From Haematobia irritans (Eukaryota; Arthropoda; Insecta; Diptera; Muscidae), in contig NC_134398.1 of NCBI RefSeq assembly GCF_050003625.1, positions 202,920,583 to 202,984,582 of the forward strand: a stretch of DNA of 64,000 bases, read 5' to 3'. Below the pieces are notes generated by a model that worked only from the letters and a program-made list of their open reading frames with translations, was not told the DNA's origin and made no database searches. The translations under genes and the position numbers were made by a program. Numbering within the stretch: position 1 is the first letter of the stretch; every line of letters starts with the position of its first letter. Of this stretch, positions 9,610 through 22,704 are shown piece by piece.

Positions 9610-12600
9610 CTAACATAAATGGTAAAATTTGCTGTAGAAATAAAGTTTTGACAAAATTTTCTATAGAAATAAAAATTTTCTATAGAAATAAAATTTTTAA
9701 AAATTTTCTATAGAAATAAAATTTTTAAAAATTTTCTATAGAAATAAAATTTTTGACAAAATTTTCTATAGAAATAAAATTTTGAAAAAATTTTCTATAG
9801 CAATAAAATTTTCTATAGAAATAAAATTTTTAAAAATTTTCTATAGAAATAAAATTTTTGACAAAATTTTCTATAGAAATAAAATTTTGAAAAAATTTTC
9901 TATAGAAATAAAATTTTGACAAAATTTTCTATAGAAATAAAATTTTGACAAAATTTTCTATAGAAATAAAATTTTGACGAAATTTTCTATAGCAATAAAA
10001 TTTTCTATAGGTTCCTATGAAAAATTTTGACAAAATTTTCTATAAAATTAAAATTTTAACAAAATTTTCTATAGGAATAAAATTTTAACAACATTTGCTA
10101 TAGAAATAAAATTTAAAAAAATTTTTCTATAGAAATAAAATTTTTCAAAATTTTCTATAAAACTAAATTTTTAAAAATATTTTCTATAGAAATAAAATTT
10201 TGACAAAATTTTCTATAGAAATAAAATGTTGACAAAATTTTCTATAGAAATAAAATTTTGACAAAATTTTCTATAGAAATAAAATTTTGACAAATTTTTC
10301 TACAGAAAGAAAATTTTGATAAAATTTTCTATAGAAATAAAATTTTGACAAAATTTTCTATAGAAATAAAATTTTGACAAAATTTTCTATATAAATAAAA
10401 TTTTGACAAAATTTTCTATAGAAGTAAAATTAAAACAAAATTTTTATAGGAATAAAATTTTAACAACATTTGCTATAGAAACAAAATTTTTCTATAGAAA
10501 TAAAATTTAAATATAACAACACATGCTATAGAAATAAAATTTAAACTAATTTTTCTATAGAAATAAAATTTTGACAAACTTTTCTATAGAAATAAAGTTT
10601 TGACAAAATTGTCTATAAAATTAAAATTTTAACAAAATTTTCTATAGGAATAAAATTTTAACAACGTTTGCTATAGAAATAAAATTCAAACAAATTTTTC
10701 TATAGAAATAAAATTCTGAACAAATTTTCTATAGAAAAAAAATTTTGACAAAATATTCTATACAAATAAAATTTTGACAAAATTTTCTATAGAAATAAAA
10801 TTTTGACAAAATTTTCTATAGAAATAAAATTTTGGCAAAGTTCTCTATAGAAATAAAATTTTTGCAAAGTTTTCTATAGAAATACAATTTTGACAAAAAT
10901 AAAAAATACAAAAAAAGTCTACAGAGAAAATTGACAAAATTGTTTATAGAAATGGAATTTTGGAAACATGTTCTATGGAAATGGAATTTTGAAAAAATTT
11001 TCTATAGAAATAACATTTTGACAAAATTTTCTATAGAAATAAAATTTTCTATAAAAAAAATTGACAAAATTTTCTATAGAAATAAAATTTTGAAAAAATT
11101 TTCTATAGAAATTAAATTTTGACAAAATTTTCTATACAAATAAAATGTTGACAAAATTTTCTATAGAAATAAAATTTTGACAAAATTTTCAACAGAAATA
11201 ATATTTTGACAAAATTATCTATAGAAATAAAATTTTGGCAAAATTTTCAATAGAAATAAAATTTTGGCAAAGTTTTCTATAGAAATAAAATTTTGGCAAA
11301 ATTTTCTATAGAAATAAAAGGTAGACAAAATATTCTATAGAAATAAAATTTTGACAAAATTTTCTATAAAACTAAAATTTTGAAAAAATTTTCTATAGAA
11401 AAAAGGTTTGACAAAATTTTTTATAGAAATAAGATTTTGACAAAATTTTGTATAGAAATAAAATTTTGAAAAAATTTTCTATAGAAATAAAATTTTGAAA
11501 AAAATTTCTATAGAAATAAAATTTTGAGAAAATTTTCTATAGAAATATAATTTTGACAAAATTTTCTATAAGAATAAAATTTTTACAAAATTTTCTATAA
11601 AAATAAAACTTCGATAAAATTTTCTATAAAGTAAAGTCTTGACAAACTTTTCTATACAAATAAAATTTTGACAAACTTTTCCAGAGAAAAAAAAATTACT
11701 AAAGTGTCTGCAGAGAAAATTGATAAAATTCTCTACAGAAAATACAATTTTGACAAAAATAAAAAAATACAAAAGAGTCTACAGAGAAAATTGACCAAAT
11801 TTTTTATAGAAATGGAATTTTGGAATCATGTTCTATGGAAAAAATTTCTATAGAAATAACATTTTGACAAAATTTTCTATAGAAATAAAATTTTGACAAA
11901 ATTTTCTATAGAAATAAAATTTTGACAAAATTTTCTATAGAAATAAAATTTTGACAAAATTTTCTATAGAAATAAAATTTTAACAAAATTTTCTATAGAA
12001 ATAAAATTTTTACAAACTTTTCTATAGAAATAAAATTTTGACAAAATTGTCTATAAAATTAAAATTTCACCAAAATTTTCTATAGGAATAAAATTTTAAC
12101 AACGTTTGCTATAGAAATAAAATTTAAGCAAATTTTTTTATAGAAATAAAATTTTAACAAAATTTTCTATAGAAATAAAATTTTGACAAAATTTTTTATA
12201 GAAATAAAATCTTAACAAAATTTTCTAGAGAAATAAAATTTTGACAAAATTTTCTATAGAAATAAAATTTTGACAAAAGTTGCTATAAAATTTAAGCAAA
12301 TTTTTCTATAGAAATAAAATTTTGACAAAATTTTCTATAGAAATAAAATTTTGACAAAATTTTTTATAGAAATAAAATTTTGACAAAATTTTCTAGAGAA
12401 ATAAAATTTTGACAAAATTTTCTATAGAAATAACATTTTGACAAAAGTTGCTATAGAAATAAAACAACAAAACAACATTTGCTATAGAAATAAAATTTAA
12501 ACAAATTGTTCTATAGAAATAAAATTTTGACAAAATCGTTTATAATAATAAAATTTTGACAAAGTTCTCTAAAAAAATAAAATGTTGACAAAATTTTCTA

Positions 12601-13480
12601 TAGAAATAAAATTTTGACAAAATTTTCTATAGAAATAAAATTTTCTATGGAAATATAATTTTGACAAAATTTTCTATTAAATTAAAAATTTAACAAAATT
12701 TTCCATAGGAATAAAATTTTAAAAACATTTACTATAGAAATAAAATTTAAACAAATTTTTCTATAGAAATAAAATTTTGACAAATTTTCTATAGAAATAA
12801 AATTTTGACAAACTTTTCTATAGAAATAAAATTTTGACAAAATTGTCTATAAAATTAAAATTTCGCCAAAATTTTCTATAGGAATAAAATTTTAACAACT
12901 TTTGCTATAGAAATAACATTTTAACAACTTTTGCTATAGAAATAAAATTTAAACTAATTTTGCTATAGAAATAAAATTTTGACAAAATTTTCTGTAGAAA
13001 TAAAATTTAAACAAATTTTTCTATAGAAATAAAATTTTGACAAAATTTTTTATAGAAATAAAATTTTGACAAAATTTTCTATAGAAATAGAATTTTGACA
13101 AAATTTTCTATAGAAATAAAATTTTGATAAAATTTTCTGTAGAAATAAAATTTTGACAAAATTTTCTGTAGAAATAAAATTAAAACAAATTTTTCTACAA
13201 AAATAAAATTTTAACAAAATTTTTCTATAGGAATAAAATTTTAACAACATTTGCTATAGAAATAAAACTTAAACAAATTTTTCTATAGAAATAAAAACGT
13301 AACAAAATTTTCTGTAGAAATAAAATGTTGACAAAATTTTCTATAGAAATAAAATATTGACAAAATCTTCTATAGAAATAAAATGTTGACCAAAAATTTC
13401 TGTAGAAATAAAATTTGGAAACAATTCTATAGTAATAAAATGTTGGCAAAATTTTCTATAGAAATAAAATTGCACAAAAT
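9610..13480 (+). repeat. 29-bp minisatellite array, forward
   Basis: About 130 tandem units close to the consensus core TTTCTATAGAAA plus TAAAATTTTGAC. Recurrent local variants include AACAACATTTGCTATAG (about 10085, 10460, 12470, 13240), TTTAAACAAATTTTTC, and a non-monomer insert AAATACAAAAAAGTCTACAG (about 10900) that recurs near 11765. The recurrences show local block duplications. Some units are shortened, with two cores joined directly. Not coding. Confidence 0.96.
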
Positions 13481-14560
13481 TATCTAAGAGTTTTCGTAAA
13501 AGCTTCTTCAAATTTTGGGAGATTATTTTTGGTACTAGTGGCAACCGTGCTCAATTTACATTTAATGAGCAATTTAATTATAAAAATGTTTGCATACTTT
13601 TAGGCGGTGCATGTATCAGCTTTAAAATATTATGTGGCGCAACAGTGCAATCGCATAAATTGTTTTTGAGTTTGATACTATTATTATTTATATAAAAGCC
13701 AATAAAGTTTTTATCAAAATACACAAAAATGAATAAAATCAGATTGTTGCTTTGTGAAACCAAAGTCAGTTTCATTAAAAATTGTTAGGAAAATGGAGCT
13801 TAACAGCAGGATCATCAACAGTGGCTATTTGATATACAATTTAGTTTCCATTGCATTGCAAAACGTGAGGTAATTAATAACAATTAAAATTTTAGCATAT
13901 AATAAAAATGTGAATCTAAACCAAAGTCGCCATGAACTTTATTTTGCAAATATTTTTATTGTTCTCATCATTCGCAGTGGCTACGACTTGTCTGCCACAA
14001 AGTGAGTGGATGATGTTATTGATCTTTTGAACTCCAAACCCAAGGATACCATATACAAAAATGAGTGGGTTGACATATAAAATTTCCTTTACAATTTTAA
14101 ATTTCATAACGTATTATTCATTTATGATTCATATGAAATAAAAAAATTCGGAGTAGTTTATATCCACTCCGGCGTGAGAATATTTTGCCAAAAGTTTTGA
14201 CTCTTAACAATCAAAAAATGTGGGTGGAGGTCATCTCTCTCATCATCCTTTATTTCCTTTCGTTTTTTATGTTTATATTTGTCTATTTGTCCTATTATTG
14301 CTCATAGAGTTTTTGTTTTGCCATCGGAATGTTGACATCATCCAGTGTTACAATAACCTACTGGCGAAGGAACTGCTATGTGACATGACCCAGTAAAGAT
14401 GAGCTAGACAAGAATACTTTTACTTTTATCAGTCTCTGTGGCGCCAATTTGCAATCTGTGCTAATAATAATAAATAAATATTTTTAGTAGGTTGGCAAAT
14501 CCCTTGAACCGGAGAGGGGATATAGTAAGAGAGAGAGAGAGAGAGTGGAAATTCAATGAA
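13481..14560. other. unique DNA inside the intron, with a GA microsatellite
   Basis: About 1.1 kb free of the 29-bp unit. It holds a possible small secreted-peptide frame at 13932-14080, a good TATA-like TATAAAAG at 13691-13698, and a run of GA at 14527-14546. Nothing else is recognised. Confidence 0.6.
13932..14080 (+). pseudogene. possible small secreted peptide gene, frameshifted
   Basis: An ATG in reasonable context (GTCGCCATGAAC) opens a classic signal peptide, MNFILQIFLLFSSFAVA, followed by TTCLPQ. That frame stops at 14030. In another frame the reading continues from about 14006 as VDDVIDLLNSKPKDTIYKNE and ends at TAA 14078-14080. The second part looks like real coding sequence, so a single shift near 14004, or a sequencing error, would give a secreted peptide of about 45-50 residues. 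Alternatively, AAAGTGAGT at 14000 could be a splice donor. It lies on the opposite strand within the inferred Ly6 intron. No family is recognised. Confidence 0.3.
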
Positions 14561-17500
14561 ATTTTCTAAAGAAATAAAACAATTTAAATTTAAAAATTTT
14601 CCATAGATGGTAAATATTGCTAAAATTTTCTAAAGAAATGCAATTTTGTAACCATTGTCAATAAAATTAAAAATTTGGAATAAGTTTCCAAAATTACATT
14701 TTTGCCAAAATTTTCTATAAAATAAAATTCAATATGAATTTTGCCAAAACATATTTATTTAAATTAAATAAAATTTACCAAAAATTTTCAACAAACTAGA
14801 ATTTCAGAGAGATAAAATTATCATCTATGGTGCTCATTCAAGACATTGTTGTACAGACAACCTCCTCCTTAGAAAATTATATAAAATTCTGCAAAATTTT
14901 CTATTGGCAAAAAATTCCGAAACACGATTTAAAAGAAAGTTGCAAAAAATTTCGTTTCTGAAGAAATGAAAGTTTAGATTAAAATTAAATTTTGCAAAAA
15001 TAATAATCAATTATTGCAAAATTTTTTTTTATAGATTTTTAAATTTCTTTTTTTCCCATTGAAATAAAATTTTGCACATTGTTCTACAGGTAAACCAAAA
15101 TTACCAAATGTTCTGCAGTAAAATATTTTGCACAAATTTTCTATAGAAATCAAAATTATGCAAAAAATTTTAATAGAAATAAAAAATTTTGCAAAGATAT
15201 ACTAAAAATATAATTTTGCTTAATTATTATGCAGAAATAAAATTTTTACAAATCTTCAATAGAAAATAAATTTTGCAAAAATAAATAAATAGAAATAAAA
15301 TAAATAGAAATAAAATTTTGACCAAATTTTTTATAGAAATTACCACAAAAATAAAATTTTGCAAAAATTTTCTATTAAGAAATAAAATTTTGACAAAATT
15401 CTCTTTAAAAACATAACTTGTCCCAATAATAACCTTTAGCCCCTATGTTAAAAATTGTTTACTGAATTTCAATAAATTCAAATAAAAAAAGTTTGACAAA
15501 ACTTTTTATAGAAATAAAATTTTGACAAATTTTCTATAGAAATAAAATCTTGACAAAATTTTCTATAGAAATAAAATTTTTCAAAAATTTTCTATAGAAA
15601 TAAAATGTTGTCAAAATTTTCTATAGAAATAAAATCTTGACAAAATTTTCTATAGAAAATTTTGACAAACTTATCTCTAGAAATAAAATTTTGAAAAAAA
15701 ATTTCTGCAGAAATTAAATATTTGACAAAAATTTCTGCAGAAATTGAATATTGACAAAATTTTCCAGAGAAGTAAAATTTTGAGAAAATTTTGTATAGCA
15801 ATAAAATTTTGGTAAAATTTTCTATAGGAAATAAATTTTGGCGAAATTTTCTATAGAAATAAAATTTTGCAAAAAATTTCTATAGAAATAAAATCTTGAC
15901 AAATTATCTTCTATAGAAATGAAATTTTGACACACTTATCTCTAGAAATAAAATTTTGAAAAAAATTTCTGTTGAATTTAAATATTTGACAAAATTTTCT
16001 ATAGAAATAAAATTTTGACAAATTTTTCTATAGAAATAAAATTTTGACAAACTTATCTATAGAAATAAAATTTTGACAAAAATTTCTGCGGAAATTAAAT
16101 ATTGAAAAAATTTTCTAAAAAAGTAAAATTTTGAGAAAATTTTCTATAGAAATAAAATGTTGGCAAAATTTTCTATAGAAATACAATCTTGACAAAATTT
16201 TCTATAGAAAAAAATTTTGAGCAAATTATCTTCTATAGAAATGAAATTTTGACAAGCTTATCTCTAGAAATAAAATTTTGAAAAAAAATTCTTCTGAAAT
16301 TAAATATTTGACAAAATTTTCTATAGAAATAAAATTTTGACAAATTTTTCTATAGCAATAAAATTTTGACAAACTTATCTATAGAAATAAAATTTTGACA
16401 AAAATTTCAGCTGAAATTAAATATTGAAAAAAAATTTTCTAACAAAGTAAAATTTTGAGAAAATTTTGTATAGAAATAACATTTTGACAAAACTTTCTAT
16501 TGAAATAAAATTTTGACATAATTTTCTATGGGAATACAATTTCGCAAAAATTTTCTATAGAAATAAAATTTTGCAAAAATTTTCTATAGAAATAAAATTT
16601 TGACAAAATATCTATAGAAATAAAATTTTGACAAAAAATTTCTGCAGAAATTAAATATTTGATAAAATTTTCGATAGAAATAAAATCTTGACAAATTGTT
16701 CTATAGCAATAAAATTTTGACAAACTTATCTATAGAAATAAAATTTTGACAAAAATTTCTGCAGAAATTAAATATTGAACAAATTTTATAAAAAAGTAAA
16801 ATTTTGAGAAAATGTTGTATAGAAATAAAATTTTGACAAAACTTTCTATTGAAATAAAATTTTGACACAATTTTCTATGGGAATAAAATGTTGACAAAAT
16901 TTTCTATAGAAATATAATTTTGACAATATTTTCTATAGAAATAAAATGTTGACAAAATTTTCTATAGAAATAAAATCTTTACAAAATTTTCTATAGAAAT
17001 AAAATTTGGAGCAAATTATCTTCTATAGAAATGAAATTTTGACAAACTTATCTTTAGAAATAAAATTTTGAAAAAAAAAAATTATGCTGAAATTAAAGAT
17101 TTGACAAAATTTTCTATAGAAATAAAATTTTGACAATTTTTTCTATAGAAATAAAATTTTGACTAGCTTATCTATAGAAATAAAATTTTGACAAACATTT
17201 CTGCAGAAGTTAAATATTGAAAAATTTTCTCAAAAAAGTAAAGTTTTGAGAAAATTTTGTATAGAAATAAAATTTTGACACAATTTTCTATGGGAATAAA
17301 ATTTTGACAAAATTTTCCATAGAAATAAAATTTTGCAAAAATTTTCTATAGAAATAAAATTTTGCAAAAATTTTCTGCAGAAATAAAATTTTGCAATAAT
17401 TTTCTATAGAAATAAAATTTTGGAAAAAATTTCTATAGAAATAAAATTTTGCAAAAATTTTCTATAGAAATAAAATTTTACAAAAATTTTCTATATAAAT

Positions 17501-18260
17501 AAAATTTTGCAACAATTTTCTATAGAATTAAATTTTGACAAAATCTTCTATAGAATTACATTTTGACAAAATCTTCTATAGAAAAAAAAAAATTACAAAA
17601 TTTTCTATAGAAATAAAAGTTGATGAAATTTTCTACAGGAATAAAATCTTGACAAAATTTTCTATAGAAATAAATTTTTTAAGAAAAAGTTTCTGCTGAA
17701 ATTAAATATTTGACAAAATTTTCTAAAGAAATACAATTTTGACAAACTTATTTATAGAAATAAAATTTTGACAAAATTTTCTGCAGAAATGAAATATTGA
17801 AAAAATTTTCTAAAAAAAGTAAAATTTTGCGAAAATTTTTTATAGAAATAAAATTTTGAGAAAATTTTGTATAGAAATAAAATTTTGACAAAACTTTTTA
17901 TTGAAATAAAATTTCAACACAATTTTCTATGGGAATAAAATTTTGACAAAATTTTCTATAGAAATAAAATTTTGCAAAAATTTTCTATAGAAATGAAATG
18001 TTGCAATAATTTTCTATAGAAATAAAATTTTGCAAAAATTTTCTATAGAAATAAAATTTTGCAAAAATTTTCTATAGAAATAAAATGTTGCAATAGTTTT
18101 CTATAGAAATAAAATTTTGCAAACATTTTCTATAGAAATAACATTTTGACAAAAACTTCTATAGAAAAAAAACATTACAAAAATTTCTATAGAAATAAAA
18201 GCTGATCAAATTTTCTACAGGAATAAAATTTTGACAAAATCTTCTATAGAAATTTAAATG
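14561..18260 (+). repeat. 29-bp minisatellite array, forward, with a 320-350 bp higher-order unit
   Basis: The first 0.9 kb (14.56-15.5 kb) is very diverged and irregular. From about 15.5 kb the units are regular. Two marker units, CTGCAGAAATTAAATATTTG and the form ending AATATTGAAAA, lie about 115 bp apart. The pair recurs near 15970/16086, 16289/16406, 16645/16759, 17084/17204 and 17695/17787, giving steps of about 320, 355, 440 and 600 bp, about 11 or more monomers each. From 17.3 to 18.1 kb the TTTTGCAAAAATTTTC variant dominates. Confidence 0.94.
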
Positions 18261-19289
18261 TAGGAAAATTGTTTTCCATACAAACCGCAACCGCAAATTT
18301 CAATAAAATGTATGCCATAAATTCACTTCAACAATTGGTTTAAAATTTCAATTTAATTTTATTTCACATCCATGAACATTGCATGTTAATCTTCACACCT
18401 CCACAGAGAGGGAGGAGATTTTGTAGTTAATGCCAAAACCAGGGAGTGTCCAATTTTAGGTGAACTTTCACTTTCTATGAAATTTGTTTTATACTTTCTT
18501 GGTCGTAGGTAACAAAACATTGTGACAGGTAATCAGAACCATTAGTTCTATGCTAGCCGGTAGTTGTGTAGTAAATATCTCACGTAAGCTCATGTGTGGT
18601 TATAAAAAAAAATGTGAATTTCTATGACCTTATTTCTTTTTAATGCATGATATTTTCTAGTAATTATAAAAATTTTAAAATTTTTTTCCTCCCCAATAAA
18701 ATCTGATACCATGACCCAATTCCAAAATCAACAATGAAAAGCAAACAAAGAAATTAAATTTCTTTACATTTAGTCTAGTTGTACCTTTGGTTTTAATTCA
18801 ATAAAAAGGAAATTGTTGGAAGAAGTATCCTTCAAAATGATTGACGGAGTAAAAGTTGGTTTTTTTTTCATATATTATGTTACGACTTTGGATTGGGGTC
18901 ATCCTGTGTGTTAGCACTGTTTTTTTTTTCTAGGCGGAACCTCTTGTCCGTACTCTCTTCTTGCCTAATACCTGCCCATGCCATATACTTTGTGGGTACT
19001 TTCATGGCGTCTTCTCTTAAATAATTGTCTGGTTTTGTGAATTTTATTGCAAATTTCATGAAATCGATGTTCTCTAAATGTTCAGCAAAAAATTTATTTC
19101 ATGACCAATAATTATTCCACAAGATAAATTCCCTGTTTTATGGATTTTATTTGCCAAAGGAGTACGTAATTGAATGGGAACAAAGACATAAACTTTCATA
19201 ATCCTTTTAAGGATTTAGCTCAATAAAGGGGATCAATTAAGGAAATGAATACATAGCTGTTTTAAAATAAAAAAATTGATAGGATTGTT
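18261..19289. other. unique AT-rich intronic DNA
   Basis: About 1 kb between a forward and an inverted satellite block. It includes a small palindrome-like CTCCACAGAGAGGGAGGAG (about 18400). No gene, TIR or RNA is recognised. The orientation switch of the satellite happens across this segment. Confidence 0.5.
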
Positions 19290-21260
19290 TTTCCTTTCTA
19301 TCAAAATTTTATTTTTAGAGAAAATATATAAAATATAGAAAATTTTGTAAACATTTAAAGTTTAGTCAAAATCTTTCATGTGTAGAAAACATTGTAAAAA
19401 TTTTATTTTCATAGAAATATTTGTCAAAATTTTTTTGTTTAGAAAATTTTTGAATTTTTTTTTCTATAGAAAATTTTTGCAAAATTTTATTTATGTAGAA
19501 AATTATTTTTTGTATAGAAAAATTTTTGTCCATCGAAAATTTTTGCAAAATTTTATTTTTATAGAATTTTTTTTTCAAAATTTCATTTCTATAAATTTTT
19601 TTGGACAAAGTTTTCTCTAGGAATAAAATTAATTTTATCTTATTTATTTATTAATGAGGAATAAAATTAAGACAAACTTTTCTCTAGGAAAACAATTTTG
19701 GCGGAATTTTCTCTGGGAATAACATTTGAACATTGTTTTCCTTAGAAATAAAATTTTGACAACATTTTCTCTAGGAATAAAATTGGATAAAATTTTCTCT
19801 AGGACTGAATTTTCTCTAGAAATAAAATTTTCACAAAATTTTCTCTATGAAGAAAAATTTGGACAAAAAACTTTGCAAAATTGTTTTTCTATTGTTTTTT
19901 TTTCATAATTGTATTTCTATTATTTTTTTTTGCAATATTTTATTCCTACAAAAAATTTTTAGATTTGTATTTTCTTCCGTCAAAATTTTATTTTTAGAGA
20001 AAATGTTCTTCAAATTTTTTTTTGATAGACAATTTTATCAAAATTTTATTCTAATAAAAATTGGTCAAATTTTTTTTTCTTCATTTTTTTTGTCAGACAA
20101 TTTTATCAAAAATTTATTCTAATAAAAATTGGTCAAATTTTTTTTTCTATAGAAAATTGTGTCAAAATTTTATTTCTATAAATAATTTAGTCAAACTTTT
20201 ATTTGTAAACAAATTTTGTCAAAACGTTATTTCCATAGAAAATTTTGTCAAAATTTTATTTCTATAGAATATTTCGAATTTTATTTCTATAGAAAATTTT
20301 ATCAACATTTTATTTCTATAGAAAGTTTGTGCAAAGTTTTATCTCTATAAAAAAGTTTTGCAAAAATTTATTGTTATAGAAAATTTTGGCACAAAGTTTT
20401 ATTTCTATACAAAAGTTTTACTATAGAAAATTTTTGCAAAATTTTATTTCTATGTTCTAGATGGAAAAAAGTAAATATTTATACAAAATTTTTGCAAAAA
20501 TTTCTTTTTATGGGATATTTGTGCAAAGTTGTATTTCTGTATAAAATATTTTCAAAATTGTTTCTATGGAAAAAGTTTTGTAAAATTTTGTTTTTATAGG
20601 ATGTTTTTTTTTTCAAAATATTATTTTTATGGAAAATTTTTGCAAAACTTAATTTCTATGTTCTAGGTGGAAAAAAGTAAATATTTATACAAAATTTTTG
20701 CAAAAATTTCTTTTTATGAGAAATTTGTGCAAAGTAGTATTTCTATATAAAATTTTTTCAAATTGGTTTCTATGGAAAATATTTGCAAAATTTATTTCCA
20801 CAGAAAATTTTGCAAAATTTATTTCAATTTTTTGTAAAATTTTAATTCAATAAGAATTTTTTCTAAATTTTATTTCTATAGAAAAATTTTGCAATTTTTT
20901 TCTATTAAATATTTATTTCTATAAAAATTTTTGCAAAATTTTATTTTTATACAAAATGTTTGAAAACTAGCATTTCTATACAAAATTGTTGCAAACTGTT
21001 ATTCCCGTAGATAATTTTGTCAAAATTTTATTTCTGTAGAAATTTTTTTGCGAAATTTTATTTTTATAGAAACTGTTTGTAAAGTTTTATTTAGATAGGA
21101 TTTTTTTTATCAAAATTTTATTTCACTAGAAACTTTTTGCAAACTTTATTTCTATGGAAAATTTTTTCAAATTTTTGTTTCTATAGAAAATTATTTGTAA
21201 AGTTTTATTTAGATAGGAATTTTTTTATCAAAATTTTATTCCACTAGAACATTTTTGTAT
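19290..21260 (-). repeat. 29-bp minisatellite array, inverted
   Basis: Units read TTTATTTCTATAGAAAA then TTTTTGCAAAA or TTTTGTCAAAA on the plus strand. A short forward run (TTTCTCTAGGAATAAAA) is inserted at about 19610-19870, so the block has a small internal inversion. Divergence is higher than in the neighbouring forward blocks. A local duplication carries TTCTAGRTGGAAAAAAGTAA at about 20455 and 20663. Confidence 0.93.
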
Positions 21261-21605
21261 CGATGATTTGAGTTTGGCAAAGGAAAAGAGATATGCTTGC
21301 AAATTTGTTTAGGCAGTAGCCGACTATCAAACCCTTTTTCGGGAGGTTCAAGTGTAGTTCACTTTGGGTTGAGTGAATTACCCGAATTTATTCTGATAAT
21401 TGGTTGATAGTTTTGCTGCAAGTAGAGGATGCTGATGAGGAATGTGGTAATTCCGAAACAGCTGTACATCCAACCATCTTGCAGTCTATAGGGCTTTGCC
21501 CAAATAAATTTGGCAAGCATACTTTTCCTCTGTTGGTTAAGTTACACTTGTAGTTTAGTCAATGCATGGCTTTAAGCTGAGATCAAAAACAACAATAACG
21601 ATTAT
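21261..21605. mobile_element. fragment of foldback/TIR element (same family as 38255-38676)
   Basis: It matches the right arm of the foldback at 38255-38676: GTAGAGGATGCTGATGAGGA, CCAACCATCTTGCAGTC, TATAGGGCTTTGCCC, AAATAAATTTGGCAAGCATA, and the end ATCAAAAACAACAATAACG. The left part (TTTGAGTTTGGCAAAGGAAA to AACCCTTTTTCGGGAGG) is unique to this copy, so it carries more of the interior. It interrupts the inverted 29-bp array. Confidence 0.8.
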
Positions 21606-22078
21606 GTTTGTAATTTTTTATTCCCATTGGAATTTTTTTCAAAATTGTATTTCCATAGAAAATTATTAATTTTTATTTCTAAAGGTGCAAATTTGTTTTT
21701 CTATACAAAATTTTTTACTATGGAAAATTTTGCAAAATTTTATTTCTGTAGGAAAATTTTGTAAAATTGTACTTTATGATTTTTTTCAAAATTTTATTTC
21801 TACAGAAAATGTTCGAAACATGTATTTCTACATTCTATGTTCTATTTGGTCAAATTTTTATTTCTATAAAAAGTTTGAAAATTTTTATTTTTATGCAAAG
21901 TGTTTGCCAAATTGGATTTCTATATAAAATTTTGTCAAAATTTTATTTCTATAGAAAATGTTGTCACAATTTCATTTCTATAGAAAATTTATGTTCACAT
22001 TTTATTTCAATAAAAAATTTTTGTAAAATTTTATTTCTAGAGAACATTTTTGAAAAATGTTATTTCTGTTACATTATA
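21606..22078 (-). repeat. 29-bp minisatellite array, inverted, continuation
   Basis: Resumes after the foldback fragment and runs up to the family B element. Units are diverged. Confidence 0.9.
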
Positions 22079-22704
22079 AATATGCACTCCGAATTTGGTT
22101 GAAATCGGTTCAGATTTATATATGGCTCCCATATATAGCTTTCGCCCGATTTATACTCATATGGTCCCAGAGGCCAATATTTTGTTCCGATTTACGTGAA
22201 ATTTTGCACAGGCAGTATAATTAACATTCTAAATACGCGTACCGAATTTGGTTGAAATCGGTTCAGATTTACATATAGCTCCCATATATAGCTTTCGTCC
22301 GATTTACACTCCTATGGCCCCAGAGGCCAAAGTTTTACCACGAGCTACGTAAAATTTTTCATAAGGAGTAGAACTAACATTATAAATATGCATACCGAAT
22401 TTGGTTGAAATCGGTTCAGATTTAGATATAGCTCTCATATATATCTGTCGTCCGATTTGCAGTCATATAACCACTGTAGATCAAAATCTACGGTAAATCC
22501 TTCCGATTTACTTATAATTGTGCACAGGGAATGGAATTAAAATTTTTACTATGCATGCCAAATTTAGTTGAAATTGGTTCAGATTTAGATATAGCTGTCA
22601 TATATATCTTTCGTCCGATACGCACTTATATGGCCTCAGAGGCAAAAATTTCACTCCGATTTGCTTGAGGTTTTGCACACTGAGTAGGACAAACATTCTT
22701 GCTA

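Noticed and set aside
13932..13999. Using the signal peptide at 13932 as the first exon of the Ly6 gene
   Set aside because: It lies on the plus strand, whereas exons 2 and 3 are on the minus strand.
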